NCBI GenBank assembly: GCA_038501195.1
Contig: JBBPUQ010000003.1
Location: forward strand, 884,501-948,500
Source: Nemania diffusa
Taxonomy: Eukaryota; Ascomycota; Sordariomycetes; Xylariales; Xylariaceae
Length of the DNA stretch: 64,000 nt
Direction: 5' to 3'
Made by a program: the position numbers and the translations under genes. The notes beneath the pieces were generated by a model that was not told the origin of the DNA, did no database searches, and worked only from the letters and a program-made list of their open reading frames with translations. Of this stretch, positions 23,073-34,725 are shown piece after piece (positions within the stretch are counted from its first letter, which is position 1; each line of letters starts with the position of its first letter).

Positions 23073-26000
23073 TAGGTCCCCGACGAGGAGACACCGCGGC
23101 GCCGGCCGCGCACGCGGCCAGCGCAGGGAGGAGGAGCTTAAGGTGGTATGGGCGAACGCGAGGAAGTCGCCTGGGCCGATGATCGGGCTGCTCAGCATAT
23201 GCTGGGAAGCAGGAGTGGACGTAATACACGTCCAAGAACCATGGACCGGGGCAGGCACCCGGAAACAAAGCCACACGGGGTATAACGCCTACGCGCCAGT
23301 GGATAGCTGGGACGAAACGGACGAGCGGCCGAGGGTGATGACCTACGTACGCAAGGGAGCCCGGCTACAGGTGCAACAGCGCCGGCCTCTGCCGACAAGA
23401 GACATGCTGTGGATAGACGTCAACGGGTACACAATGCTGAACGTATACCGCGAGCCTCGCACAGCAGAAGTGATAGACTACGTAACTAGCCTATCGCCGG
23501 TACCAGACTGCATGGTCGGAGGAGACTGGAACGCAAGAGACCCGATGTTCGAACCAGGGGCTGAGAGCAGGGATAGGGGCGCTGACCTCGCCAGGTGGTC
23601 GATACGCAGCGGGATGTCTTTTACAGGTATCCCCGGCATGCCGACTCACCAGGCGGGACACGTGATAGACATGGTCTTCTCCAACATCCCTTTCGCAAAC
23701 ACTATGCTGCTGGACGACGGGCTGTTCGGGTCAGACCATTACGCCCAAGTAACCACGCTACCGAAACGGGGCATCTCGGCCCCAGACAGTTACAGGCTAC
23801 GCCTGGAGGTGGACGACGAACCGGCCTTCATAGGCTGCGTGGCGAACAGCGTTGCGGGACTACCTAGGCCTAGCCCGAGAGAGGCCAACCAGGCAGGGCA
23901 CCTAGACGCCTGCGCAGAACAGCTCTCACACGCCTTCGTAGCAGCGATGGAAGCGGTAGGCAAACCGTCACGGGACGGGGGCCGCATCGCGCCCTGGTGG
24001 ACAGAAGAGTGCCGAAACGCCCTCAGGTCGTACCGGATCGAGCAGAGGACAAGACCGAGGCCAGGACCTGGAACGCAGGGGCGACAGGAGTACACATGGG
24101 AGCATAGGGAGTACCTTCGGGTGGTCCGGAAAGCTAAACGTGCGTACTGGGCAGGACGGATTGACGAAGTCAAGACGGACTACCACCTGTACAAGCTTAT
24201 GGCGTGGACGAAGCTAGGTACAGGCCTCAAGGCCCCCGCTCCAAGTTAACGGCGAAATGGTCGAAGACGATCTAGGCAAAGCGAACGCGCTGCGTCGAGA
24301 GGTCCTCGAGCGCTTCTCAGACGAGGACGACCTGGACTATGACCCGCTAAGCGATTGGAGGGAGTCAGAGGCGAAAATCCCCTGGGTCACGTCGGCTACG
24401 ATGGAGGAGGTCGAGAAGAACGTGATCGGCGTAACGAGCACGTCGCCGGGCTCTGACTATGCGTCGGTCCGGCTGCTCCGGGCCTGCTGGGACACCGTAA
24501 AGGGCTATGTCAAAACGCTCTTTAATAGGTGCCTGCAAACGGGACACTTCCCGCGAGCCTGGCGGCGAGCAGAGGTGGCGATGATCCCTAAGGTCGGCAA
24601 GAAAGACCGGACAACGGCCAGGTCCTGGCGCCCTATAGCCCTGCTCTCGTGCATAGGCAAGGGCCTGGAAAGGCTCTGCGCGAAGCGGATGGCGTGGGCT
24701 GCACTGCAGCACAAAATCCTGAGCCCGAGACACGGGGGAGCCCTACCCAAGCGGTCAGCCATGGATCTAGTGGCCTCGTTCGTACACGACGTAGAGCTAG
24801 CTTTAGCGGCAAAGAAAAAGGTCACGATGGTTACAATGGACGTCCAGGGGGCCTTCGACGCGCTACTTCGCAAACGTCTACTCCAGAGACTGCGGCAGCA
24901 AGGGTGGCCCTTGGTTCTGATGCGTATGATTGACTCTTTTCTTACGGAAAGGGAAGTGCGCGTAAGGCTCGAAACGGCTACCACGGAGTACCACCCGGTG
25001 AAGTGCGGCACTCCGCAAGGGTCGCCGTGGTCACCGGTCCTGTACATGCTGTACCTGGCTGAGCTGCTCAACGCGGACCCGGAGCTGCGGATTGGGTACG
25101 CGGACGACATCAACCTGTGGCGAGCATCCCGGTCGCTAGACGAAAATGCCCTCCTAATTGCACGGGACATACAGGGTATTCTTACCTACGGCAATGCGAA
25201 CAAGATCTTTTTCGCCCCAGAAAAGTGTGAGGCCCTACATATCACGAGGGACAAAGACGACCACAACCCAAGGATTGTGGTAAACGACAGCTTTTACATA
25301 GACCCGGTAGCGGACACGGGGGACGGCAAGATCCCGGCTCTGCGATGGCTAGGAGTCTGGTTCGACAGGAAGCTGAAATTCCGCAGGCACGTCGAGGAGC
25401 GGGCGAACAGGGCCATGAGGCTCGCGAGCTTTGTAAGAGGCCTCGCGAACACGAAACATGGTCCGCCAGCGTGGGCGCTGCGCAAGGCTGTGGTCACGTG
25501 CGTTATACCCACAGCCTTGTACGGACACGAGGCATGGTACGGCGGCAGAACTAAGCCGGCGGCAAACCGCGCCCAATCGGGTAAAACGAACGTCAGCGCA
25601 AGACTAGGGTACCACGTGGACAAGATCGAGCGCGCACTGCTTACGGCGGCAAAAGCGACCCTGCCGACGTGGAGAACTACTCCAACTGCGGCTATTTTTA
25701 GAGACGCGGGGCTTCCGACAGCACAGGTCGCGCTCGACGAAGCGCTGTACAGGTTTGCATACCGACTGCGGACCGTGGACGCGGACCACCCTCTAGCGGC
25801 ACGCTCGAACTGCCGGGTCATCAAGAAAGGTAGGGGAACGGGCACTGTAGAGCGCCCGAAAACCAAGGTGCAAACAGCCGCAGGGCTAATTGCAGCGATC
25901 GAAAGGCCTAAACTGGTGGCGCCGCGGTACCCGCCAGGCTCAAGGGATGACCCGACAGAGGGGCTCTCGAAAGAGGACGCAGCGAAAGAGGTCGAACTCT

Positions 26001-26911
26001 GGTTCAACGGACTGTCAGACGACAACGTAGTGATCTTTTCAGACGGCTCGCAGTCGGAAGAAGGGATAGTGGGCTACGGGTACGTTATCTACAAGGGTAA
26101 GAGGCTGGTAGCGGCTCACGCAGGTCAACTGGGGCTAAGGTCGATCAACTTCGACGGCGAGGCAGTAGGAGCCTGGAAAGGGCTCGAACGGGCGATCAGG
26201 ATGGGGCTAACCCAATATCGCATCTGGGTATGCATCGACAACACAGGGGTGATCTGGGGCCTGCGAGGCAATGCACCACCGTCGGCCCAATGGGCTTACC
26301 TGGATTTCCAGGGGGCGGCAGAGAAATGCGACGTCAGGGTCAAATGGTGCCCCGGCCACTGCGGGGTCGAAGGCAACGAGCTTGCGGACAGGCTGGCCAA
26401 GGCTGGCACGAAACTACGTGAGGCTGACAAGGACTGCGGCCCAACTGCGTACGGAGTGCGAGCAGAAGGTCGAAGACTGAGAGAGCTTACCCGGGAGACG
26501 TGGTGGGACAAGACTGTCGCAGGGCTGTCTGAGCGGTACCGAAGCTGGGGGCTGCAGTACCATCTCACTTGCCCGCGAGAATTGGAAGTCCTGTCTAGGG
26601 CTCTGCTACATCACTTTCTGGCAGTGCGTACGGGCCATGGCAACTTCAAGTGGTACCACGAGAAGTTCAGGCACGAGGACGCAGAAACAGAGTGCGTGTG
26701 CGGCAAGGCGACAAGCCCAGAGCACCTAGTACACTGCAAGAAGTCGACTCGAGTACAAGGCAAGTGGCCCTGGCCCAAAGACACACCGAGGCGTCTAGGG
26801 CGCATGGACAGCGCCGAGAGGGCGAAATACCTACGGCATATCATGGCTAGTCCGATCGACTTCCGTACATTCACGGAGGTCACGGATTATTTCAAGACGT
26901 GTACGCGGTAG
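23065..26911 (+). pseudogene. LINE ORF2: endonuclease, reverse transcriptase, RNase H; one frame break
   Basis: ORF2 starts at ATG 23065, overlapping the end of ORF1 by eight bases. The first part (to stop 24249) is an EEP/APE-like endonuclease: WANARKSPGPM, VIHVQEPW, GGDWNARDP and a C-terminal SDHYAQV. The second part (open to 26911) continues after a one-base frame change near 24230-24245. It carries the reverse transcriptase (KKDRTTARSWRPIALLS, TMDVQGAFDALL, GTPQGSPWSPVLYMLYLAEL and the catalytic YADD), then RNase H (FSDGS, FDGEAVGA, CIDNTGV, KWCPGHCGVEGNELADRLAK). A terminal CVCGKATSPEHLVHC zinc knuckle follows. All catalytic motifs are kept, so damage is limited to the frame change. Confidence 0.85.
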
Positions 26912-27430
26912 AAAACAAGGCGACGGCACAGGCGGCCGTCGCCTACAACTCTATTGTTGTCTATTCTATTCTATGGTTTACTAACTAGGGGGAGTTATGA
27001 GGAAAAGGGGGTACGAAAAGGAGGGGAAAAGGCTACGGATAAGGTACGGGACGGGGACAGGGGACACGGCGCAACTACATTCGACGGCTACGGCCACACT
27101 TCATAATCACCTTTTCCTTTGTTTACAGGCGTAACGCGCCAGGAATACTGCGGGCTGGACCCGCGGAGAACACACCTAGGCCTTACAGGTCAACGACAAT
27201 ACAAATGTGTCGCCACGCGATCGACTGTATGTAGCTGAGTACTCGCTCGCACGGAGGAGAGAGGAAGCAGTAAGAAGCCGAAATGTTTTCGGCAAATCGA
27301 CAGTGGTCAAGAGTTGCTAGATAGGTAGCCTATTATGGTTGTAAGCGTAGATCCTAGCCTAGCACGCCCTCAATGCCCTTCGGGAGGCTCTGGGGTCTCT
27401 GCTACGCAGAGGCCCCCCGGCGTCAAATAT

Positions 27431-27449
27431 ACCAACCAACCAACCAACC
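27431..27449 (+). repeat. CCAA tetranucleotide tail of the LINE
   Basis: Four and a half units of ACCA/CCAA lie directly before the right target-site duplication. A simple-repeat tail in place of poly(A) marks the 3' end of the retrotransposon. Confidence 0.75.
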
Positions 27450-27461
27450 GGCCAGGTGTCT
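27448..27461. repeat. right copy of 14-bp target-site duplication
   Basis: These bases are identical to 21080-21093. With one copy and the element removed, the coding frame of the interrupted 7-TM protein gene is continuous across the site. Confidence 0.85.
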
Positions 27462-28996
27462 AATCTAATTGATCCGGTCAGCCTGTCTACGGCTACTTTG
27501 GCCCTCGGACCTGTTTTGACTGTACTCTCTTTGGGTTTCTTGACGGGAAGGTTTATTCTGAATCTGAAGAAATTGAAGACTCCAGACTGTATGTCGACCT
27601 CCTGGAACGAAGTCGCCTTCGAAATCTTTAACCCGGACTGACAGTCTAGTGTAGATCTAGCGATCGTAGGGTTCATCCTAAGCACCAGTTATACAGGTGT
27701 CATCATCGCATGTGAGCACTCTGAACCACTGTGAAGAACCGCCTCTCTAATTCTGTCTAAGTGCGCAAATTTAGTCGCCATGCGTGGGATGTCCCAGCTT
27801 GCTGGTATTTATTGCCATCTGCCTGGCAGGTAAGCCATCTCGTTTGAAAATTTCCTCTGATCCTTCAATCAAGATACTAAGATGCTCGCAGCTACTTTTT
27901 GCGTCCAATATTTTACTCGGACCGACCCAGTTTGTTGTAAAGACCGCCATTTTGACACTTTACTTCCAGCTTTTCTCCGTCAAAAGGACGACACGATGGG
28001 GTATTATAGGAGCTATGGTCTTTGCCGGGCTAATATATCTGCCTCATCCTATCGTTGTTATTATCTTCACGGCTCCGCGGGCTGGGCAATCGTGGTTGAC
28101 GCCATCAATGAACGGAATGGCAGCTAAGCTACAATATTACGCGCCGATTCACGGAATCGGCTCTATCATTCTAGATATCTGGATTCTGATCCTCCCTTTG
28201 CCGGCTTTAAGCAAGCTCCAAGTCTCTACGAAGAAGAAATTACAGCTATTTGCTGTCTTCGTAACTGGTCTTCTGTAAGTCTGAAACTAATCTGCGCTAT
28301 TTGGAAGTCTAGTTTGCTAATACAGAGGCAAGTGGTGTCATATCGAGCATTGTATCCTGCTACTGGCGATTTAAATTGGTACTTGATAAACCTGGAGACA
28401 GCACGTGGGATGAGGCCGAGTTGTTCCTCTGGATGTTCGTGACCATCTATCATTTTCTATCTCTTCTAGCCTTCGAGGGGTGTATTATGATTAGTACGGG
28501 CTAACCTTACATCTTTACAGTATGACGGAGCACAATGTCGCCATTATTGTGGGATCCATGCCTGCTTTCGCTGGCTTTATTAAGCTGCACATAGCCGGGT
28601 CATTCCAGTCGTTAATGTCTAGGCTACGGGGTCCAGACAGTAGTGCTAACAAATCTGTGACATCGTGGTCTAAGCTGAGCGGCAGCAGCAAAAACATCAA
28701 GAATGCTGAACGACGTGCTGCCCCCCGAGCCCAAGCATACTATTACGAGCTCGACGGTACGGGCCCCTTATCTACTTCGTTATTTCCCCTTTTTGCAGAT
28801 TCAATCTAGTAGCGTTACTATTCATAGATCTCTGACGAAGTGTTTAGATTCGCTGCTTAGCACCCAAACTACTGTCATGAACGGGCCGCACGATAAGGCA
28901 ATTCTACAAGATCGAGAACACGGAATTGTGAAAACTGTCGACTTCTCACACGAATGTGCTAGAGATTCGACCGATATGAGTCAGTCTGCAAAATAA

Positions 28997-30811
28997 TAGT
29001 TGCTTTTAGGGTTGGACTGAAGACGAGATCGATCAAAAACCATCAAAAATGTTGACTTTCAAGCATGTCGCCATACGGAGCTATCACTATATTTGATAAA
29101 TACTATGAACTTGGGCAAATGCGAGGTTGGAAGGACCCTTTGAGAACTAGGATAGGGTTTGTATAGTATTAACGAAATGCTCCATGTGTCTTTTCTCCTG
29201 ATCCAGGTACGAGAATAGCCATAAGAAATATGGATTTACTAGCAGTTGCTTTGCCTATTTAGCTTGTAGTTAGTTATTACGTTTCCTGCCATGCAATCCC
29301 TTCATCTTCATTATATTAAGTGAATATATTTGTTATACAACTATGTAGACTATTATGAGCTTTGAATTTGCAACTATCGAATGCCTCCTTACGTACCTAG
29401 ATAATAAGGGGTAACTCTGTCCAAAACGAGTATGCCGCGTACTAGACCATACTACATCTACCGTTAACAGCTGACACGATTCACGGCGTGTTTTTCCTCC
29501 GTTATACGGTAGTATTGAGAAATAATCCTTCACATGGAGGTTAAGATCTGAAAGTAACAGTATATTCTTCACTGTGCAGAGCTCGAAGCGTTGACCTACC
29601 TGCCCTCCAAATATCACCTTTAATGTAACTATAAATCTAGATGAACCAAAAAAACAAGCAGAACAGCCAAAGTGCTACTTGGTCGGGAAACTGCCGGTTG
29701 CATACCCTCCAATCATATTACGGGTTCGGTGAGCATCCCGCAGCGAAAAAAAGGTCCTGTGCATTAATGGAACATGATCGTGAACACACCGTGTGCTGCA
29801 GCGGTCAGGCTAACAATCACTAGCGTATTAACCTCACGTCCCAAGACGTGGCGGATGTATCTAGGCGTCTAGGTAGGACATAGGATAGTTACCTTGGCGG
29901 AGTTGCTGCCGTCTAGCCAATACGTGTAAATAGGGTGGTAGACAACGACGCCGGATTGGCGGGTGATCGCAGATATCATACCCCTATTCCCTGATCATAT
30001 ATGTTACACTCAAGGTCCCAATAAGCTTAGAGGGTGCCTGTGCCATGTGACAGTAAAGAAACTTCGTTATGCGTATGCGTACGGCTTACGTGATGATGGT
30101 AGGGTACTTGAAGGTACGAGCCCCCTGTGAGATTGTAGTTCAGTACAACGGGGCAGAGGTGTGTCTGTATCGCAGTAGGCATTCTACAGAGCAGCCTAGA
30201 TTTTCGCTAAAAATGTAGGACCTCGGGTTGGAGGTTTTCTAGTCAAGAAGTATCACAATAGCGAGATAAGTCAATCTTGTGTTCATCAGCCGAGGGGATG
30301 ACCGGGGTAATAGTGGCGATTACGGTAAGCCAGGGTCTTGAACGAAACGCGCAATTGCGTACGAAAAGCTGCTTATGTATTGCTACCGAGATGTTTCCTA
30401 GATTGCGAATTATTAATGTAGTACCTCAATGTCAAGTCTAGAATAAGTATAGAAGACCAAAGGACAAGGGCAGTTTTTATTGATTTTAGAGCTTATTAAT
30501 AGACTAACCGCGATCAAATACGCCACTGAGCTACCCAAGGCGCTAGCTAGGTAGCCTATATCTACCGGCCGTAGGCCCCCCACTCGTCACCTAAGCTTGC
30601 CTGTAGCGGGTCGTGGGGTAAGCTTTAGGTAGTTTTATCTACCGCAGCTAGCATAGCTCTGTCTCTAGTCTCTCATCCTCCCCAGATCCTTCTAACCCGT
30701 TTTCTCTCTTACTGACTGATACAACTGCCACCCATATCATAGGTTTTGTTTTATTTTGTACTTTTAACACAATAGCTCTGCTTGTGTTTTCGCCTATCCG
30801 GTGACCGCAGT
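28997..30811. other. gene-poor stretch, 1.8 kb
   Basis: Only short frames without recognisable sequence occur here. Toward the right end a pyrimidine-rich segment (about 30650-30780, many TCTCTC/CCTTCT runs) is the likely promoter and leader of the SDR gene that starts at 30812. Confidence 0.4.
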
Positions 30812-31896
30812 ATGCCTCCTAAGTCCGTCTTAGTCACTGGCTGCTCCGCCGGTGGCATAGGCGCTGCTCTCGCCACCACTCTGGCTAAACATGGTCATTT
30901 TGTCTACGCGACAGCAAGAGACACGTCTAAGATCCCGGCTGGGTTATCTGATCTATCTAATGTTATAGTCGTACCACTCGATGTCTCGTCTACTCCATCG
31001 GTCACTGAAGCAGCTAAAGTAGTGAGTGAAAGCGGACACGGTCTTGATGTACTAGTAAACAATGCCGGTGTTGGGTATGCGATGCCAATCCTCGATCTAG
31101 ACATAGACAAGGCAAAGACCGTGTATGAGGCCAATGTCTGGGGTCCTATACGGACTGTGCAGGCCTTTTCCGATCTCTTGATCAAAAGTCGTGGTCGTGT
31201 GGTCAATATCAGCACAGTCGGGGCTGTTCTCAACTTGCCATGGATCTGTAAGTTACTAGCATCCACTGTAGACTCCTCAATCATTTCCTAAAGGAGTAAT
31301 GCTGGTTTCCAAGGGAAAAGCAATATCTCACTTATTTCGTTTGCTTCCTTGTCTAACTCCCTTGGTCAGCTACATACAGCGCCTCGAAAGCGGCTCTGAC
31401 GCTGCAATCTGAGGTCTTGCGATTCGAGTTGGCTCCCTTTGGGGTCAGCGTGTTGACCATCATGAGCGGCATCATAAACACCAACTTCCACAACAACGAC
31501 CCGGGCGCTACCATTCAGCTGCCTGCGAGCTCGCGCTACTCGTCTATACAGAACATCATCACCGGCTGGGCGAACGGCAAGTCCAAGCCTGACGGAATAT
31601 CAGCTGAGGGCTTCGCAGAGCACATTTTGGACGACGTAGTTAACAGTGGGAAGAGCGGATTAGCGTGGAAGGGCCCAAATGCAGGTTCGGTCAAGTTTGC
31701 GAAGTGGTTGATGCCAGCTTCCATGATAGTAAGCAACCTCGTCTTCCTTCTCTTCCGCTTTTCTTTAGCGCGTTTTGGATTCTTCACATTTTTTGATATG
31801 AGTTATAAAACTAATGCTAAGCAACCACAGGACTCTACATTAAAGAAAGGGCAGGGGCTAGAGGAGCTTGCGAAAAACTTTTCAAAGTCGCGATAA
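30812..31896 (+). CDS. short-chain dehydrogenase/reductase, 1-acyl-DHAP-reductase (AYR1)-like
   Basis: This is a classical SDR using NADP(H). Exon 1 is 30812-31247 and exon 2 is 31370-31896, joined by a 122-nt GT-AG intron in phase 1, giving 320 residues. The cofactor loop is TGCSAGGIG near residues 9-17, followed by VYATARD, the NNAGVG motif, the catalytic Ser in NISTVGA and YSASK across the splice. The C-terminal hydrophobic stretch (MIVSNLVFLLFRFSLARFGFF) suggests membrane or lipid-droplet association, as in yeast Ayr1. The glycine loop CSAGGIG rather than GxxxGIG is typical of the Ayr1 group. Relatives act in phosphatidic acid synthesis, but similar SDRs also serve as ketosteroid reductases in clusters; either role is possible here. 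Confidence 0.85.
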
Positions 31897-32354
31897 GTTA
31901 TCGCTGTGTTTCGAAGCCTCCCTTACCTATTTTGTATGTCTGGGTGTACTGTTTTCTGCTAAACGTTAGCAAGTTGAAGGGGAAAAAACATATAATGTAC
32001 TGATTATTCCATACTAAGGCGGGTAGTTTCATAAAGAACTGCGCACTGCCCGAGGTCATCAACTTCTGGGAGACCTTATACTTTACTCTGTATTTGTCAG
32101 AGGTAATACAGAAGAACTCTGATTATAATAAACCGTAGGCGATGCAACTTAAGAAAGGACATTGCTGCTAATGACTTGCACCGCAGCCACAACCGTGGCA
32201 GCCACAAGGTGTATAGGATAAACTCCGGGCCTCCAGGGCATCGGGCCTACGAAACTTTAAAAGGCTTGGAGCTGTTCGGACCCTCGCCGCTCGCTCAAGG
32301 TGTACATACCATTTTCCCGTTCATCCATCATTAATACCTTTATGAATACAATAA
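31897..32354. other. short intergenic region between convergent SDR and acyltransferase fragment
   Basis: This 458-bp region was examined on the minus strand for the missing C-terminal half of the acyltransferase, including its DFGWG block. Nothing of that kind is present. It holds the 3' UTR of the SDR gene. Confidence 0.4.
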
Positions 32355-32990
32355 TCATGGTTCAACCAAATCATCTGTTGTCTTGGGAGAGATAACCTGA
32401 AGATTGGGTTCGAGTATGTCTTTGAGACGACCGAGTCTATCTCCATGTTGAACTGCGTATGCCGGAGCTGACTGTGTAGTGTATTGAGCCCAAATCCTCA
32501 CAATGTCCGCAAAGTCCGTTGCGTCAATAGCACTGTGGCGTATAGCGACGCATAAGCCCACACTTTGGCCATTTGCGAGTCGAAACAGGCCTGCGCAGAA
32601 ACTAGGAGCCCCGTTTTCGAAAAGGTCCTCGTTGATCATCAGATGGGCCGGCCAAATGTCTGCCGGGATCGCGTCTGGGGGTATACCCTCAGCGAATAGT
32701 ACTTCGTACGAAGCATCTACAGTACCTCTGTCAGTAATTTTAGGGCTAGGGCCGTTCGAGCTGTATCGGATCTCCAGACTACACGACTGCTCCTTAGTTG
32801 CGGCCGTAGGACACACTCGACCGGATAGCCATGGTACCGCGTTGGTAAGGCTGTCGAGACCGCCTTGTAGGTTTCTAGCGACTAAAGGACTTGTTTGAGC
32901 CGTCGGGAAGGTAAGTAGTGCTATGATATATGTACGAGGCATGAGAAGATCTGGCGGAGTAAGCCGCTCAGAGCTTAAGAACACTGCCAT
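32355..32990 (-). pseudogene. truncated HXXXD (BAHD/trichothecene-type) acyltransferase, N-terminal half only
   Basis: The frame opens at ATG 32990 with SSERLTPPDLLMPRTYI, typical of the start of fungal HXXXD acyl-CoA acyltransferases, and contains the catalytic motif HSAID (His and Asp spaced as H-x3-D) within IRHSAIDATDF. It stops after 211 residues, whereas the family has about 430-500 residues with a second structural motif DFGWG. No such motif is found downstream. The fragment is probably a pseudogene. It may be a leftover of the metabolite cluster, where acyltransferases acetylate hydroxylated intermediates; that is inference. Confidence 0.7.
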
Positions 32991-34725
32991 GGCTTAGATA
33001 TCCAACTGCTCCAACGGCCGTCAGGGGTGAAACTGTAAGATCGATATGAGGCTTTCGCTAAATAGAGAACTCCAAGTTGTTTCTTATGCTCGGGCAGAGA
33101 AGCTGCTTTTATAGATATCTTGTGGTTGGCTTGGATTATATATCTTGCTGCGCGGCCGTGGGATCCATGTCCCCAGACAGCACCGCACAGTTCGGCTTAG
33201 CTCCTTCTTGGCAGTAGTACTGTGGCATAGTGTAGGCGTTAAGATGAAGAACGAAGATGGAATATAGAAATGATTTTTTTGATTAGATTCTATACGTTTT
33301 AATCCTAAATTCTGGGCCGGGGAAGGGGGAATGAGGACATTTAGATCTTAGCTTCAGCTACATAATCTTTTTCATTTAATCAAAAGAATGTTTTAAATTT
33401 AGCACCTTTGGTAATTTTAGAAAATCAAAGTAGTTAATTTCTTCATTAACTTAGAGCAGCACTATATATTGCATCGGTAGTTGCTCATGTTTAACTCGGT
33501 TGGTAGCGACGTGTAGCAACTGTCCATTTACCCCTATAATCGCATTCGGCCATGGACCATTATGGAAACATGGGTATTTCGCCACCGAAGGTTTGCTGTA
33601 CTTCACGAATGTGACATTCTACAGGGAGGTTTTATGACCTGTCATAATCCACATGATGATTTTATACACAACACAACAAGGCAGAATTGTTCATTACTTG
33701 CGTACAAAAACCCGCCCATCCTTCACCCAAGTCTCTCAATGTTCTAAGCAATTGCTACATCAACTCGACTCGACGCTTATCTTATACTTCCATCACATTT
33801 TATGCCAAGGGCGATCAACGTAGCCATGAACCAACTACCTGCACAAAAGGTATCTTTAGATAGTCTGAAAGCAGAAAGGCACGTCATAATTTATGAACAT
33901 GAGAGGGGCTTTATCGGAATGTACCAAACGAAGAATTTGAAACAACGAAGTGAGTTGATATCGCAAAACGACGCCGTTACTGCGATAAGGCAATAACGGT
34001 CTATAAGGGCTCCTTTTATCCGTGACAGTTGACTGTAAGTGATATAATATATATGCTAATGCTTCTCTACAGATTCGTCCCCTAGCATGTTCAGGGTCCC
34101 CGTTCCAAAATGGACAATGCGCGTTCCTATTAAACCTCCCACCGACCCCAAATCCGGGAAGGGCGAGGTAACAATTGCCACCGTCCCAATTCCTCTCTCG
34201 ATGGCTGTGCAAGTATCTCTCTTCGGCCGGGAAAAGAGTATCTACTTTACGATGCACCTGTGAGCCTCTCTCGTGAATTCTGGTGGCATTTTTCTCGTTT
34301 CATTTTCCTCCAGGGGTCGAAGAGGTTTTTGGTTTCAATTGGCGGGCAGGGAGGGGTGAGCTAGTTCCACAAGCTTTCAGTAAACAAATGTATACACGGA
34401 CCAATTTATGCCCGAAGCTTTTCCACTTGGTGTTATAAATAGGTAGATAGTATCTAATACCTATCAACAACAACAAAAACAATCAAGGTCAATTCCTGTA
34501 TTAGCGCGTCTTTGGGGTCCCTTATCGGAAAGCTCTACACCCATCTTAGCGCGAAGCGGACGTTGCTTGTAAGGAGTTGGGGTTTGTATTGATTTGGCTC
34601 AGTGTGGATAGTAGACCTGCCATAGTTTTTTCTACATGTATATACAAATTCCGTTTTAGTATGTGCCAGTACGCCTCATATAAGGCCCTCTAGAGTGCGG
34701 TATGTGTTGATTTATACGACCCATT
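32991..34725. other. gene-poor stretch, 1.7 kb
   Basis: Open frames here (for example 33856-34257 minus and 33802-33996 plus) overlap each other and show no domain or motif I recognise. The region separates the metabolite-type genes on the left from the SbcD-SbcC-like gene on the right. Confidence 0.35.

Larger units (their letters stand above)
21094..27447 (+). mobile_element. Tad1-type non-LTR retrotransposon (LINE), about 6.35 kb, near full length
   Basis: The element has a 5' UTR of about 170 bp, a gag-like ORF1, an ORF2 with endonuclease, reverse transcriptase and RNase H, a 3' UTR of about 535 bp and a CCAA-repeat tail. It is bounded by a perfect 14-bp target-site duplication, as expected of target-primed reverse transcription. 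Two-ORF organisation with a C-terminal RNase H and zinc knuckle fits the Tad1 clade found in filamentous ascomycetes. The element is visibly more G+C-rich than its surroundings and shows no C-to-T mutation (RIP) decay, which with the identical duplications suggests a young insertion. One frame break lies in each ORF, so this copy is probably not autonomous unless these are sequencing errors or recoding sites. It sits in exon 1 of a 7-TM protein gene. Confidence 0.9.
21043..28996 (+). pseudogene. fungal rhodopsin-domain (PTH11/SAT-like) 7-TM protein gene, split by LINE insertion
   Basis: The family has seven membrane helices; members include PTH11-like receptors and proteins often found beside metabolite clusters. 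Exon 1 begins at ATG 21043, is interrupted after 21093 by the LINE and resumes in the same phase at 27462-27588. The fused reading places PPPGQVSN just before the first helix, as in relatives. Further exons follow at 27655-27711, 27762-27829 (with the family stretch SRHAWDVPACWY) and 27892-28274 (helices with GPTQFVVKTAILTLYFQLF). Later segments (ASGVISSIVSCYWR to about 28437; EHNVAIIVGSMPAF from about 28530; a C-terminal GIVKTVDF to 28996) are recognisable. However, the join after 28274 is one base out of frame with canonical sites, so a second lesion is likely. The gene is almost certainly inactive in this strain. Confidence 0.75.

Noticed and set aside
33856..34257. 133-codon minus-strand frame in the gene-poor stretch
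   Set aside because: No motif, no splice context and a competing plus-strand frame; cannot be supported as a gene.
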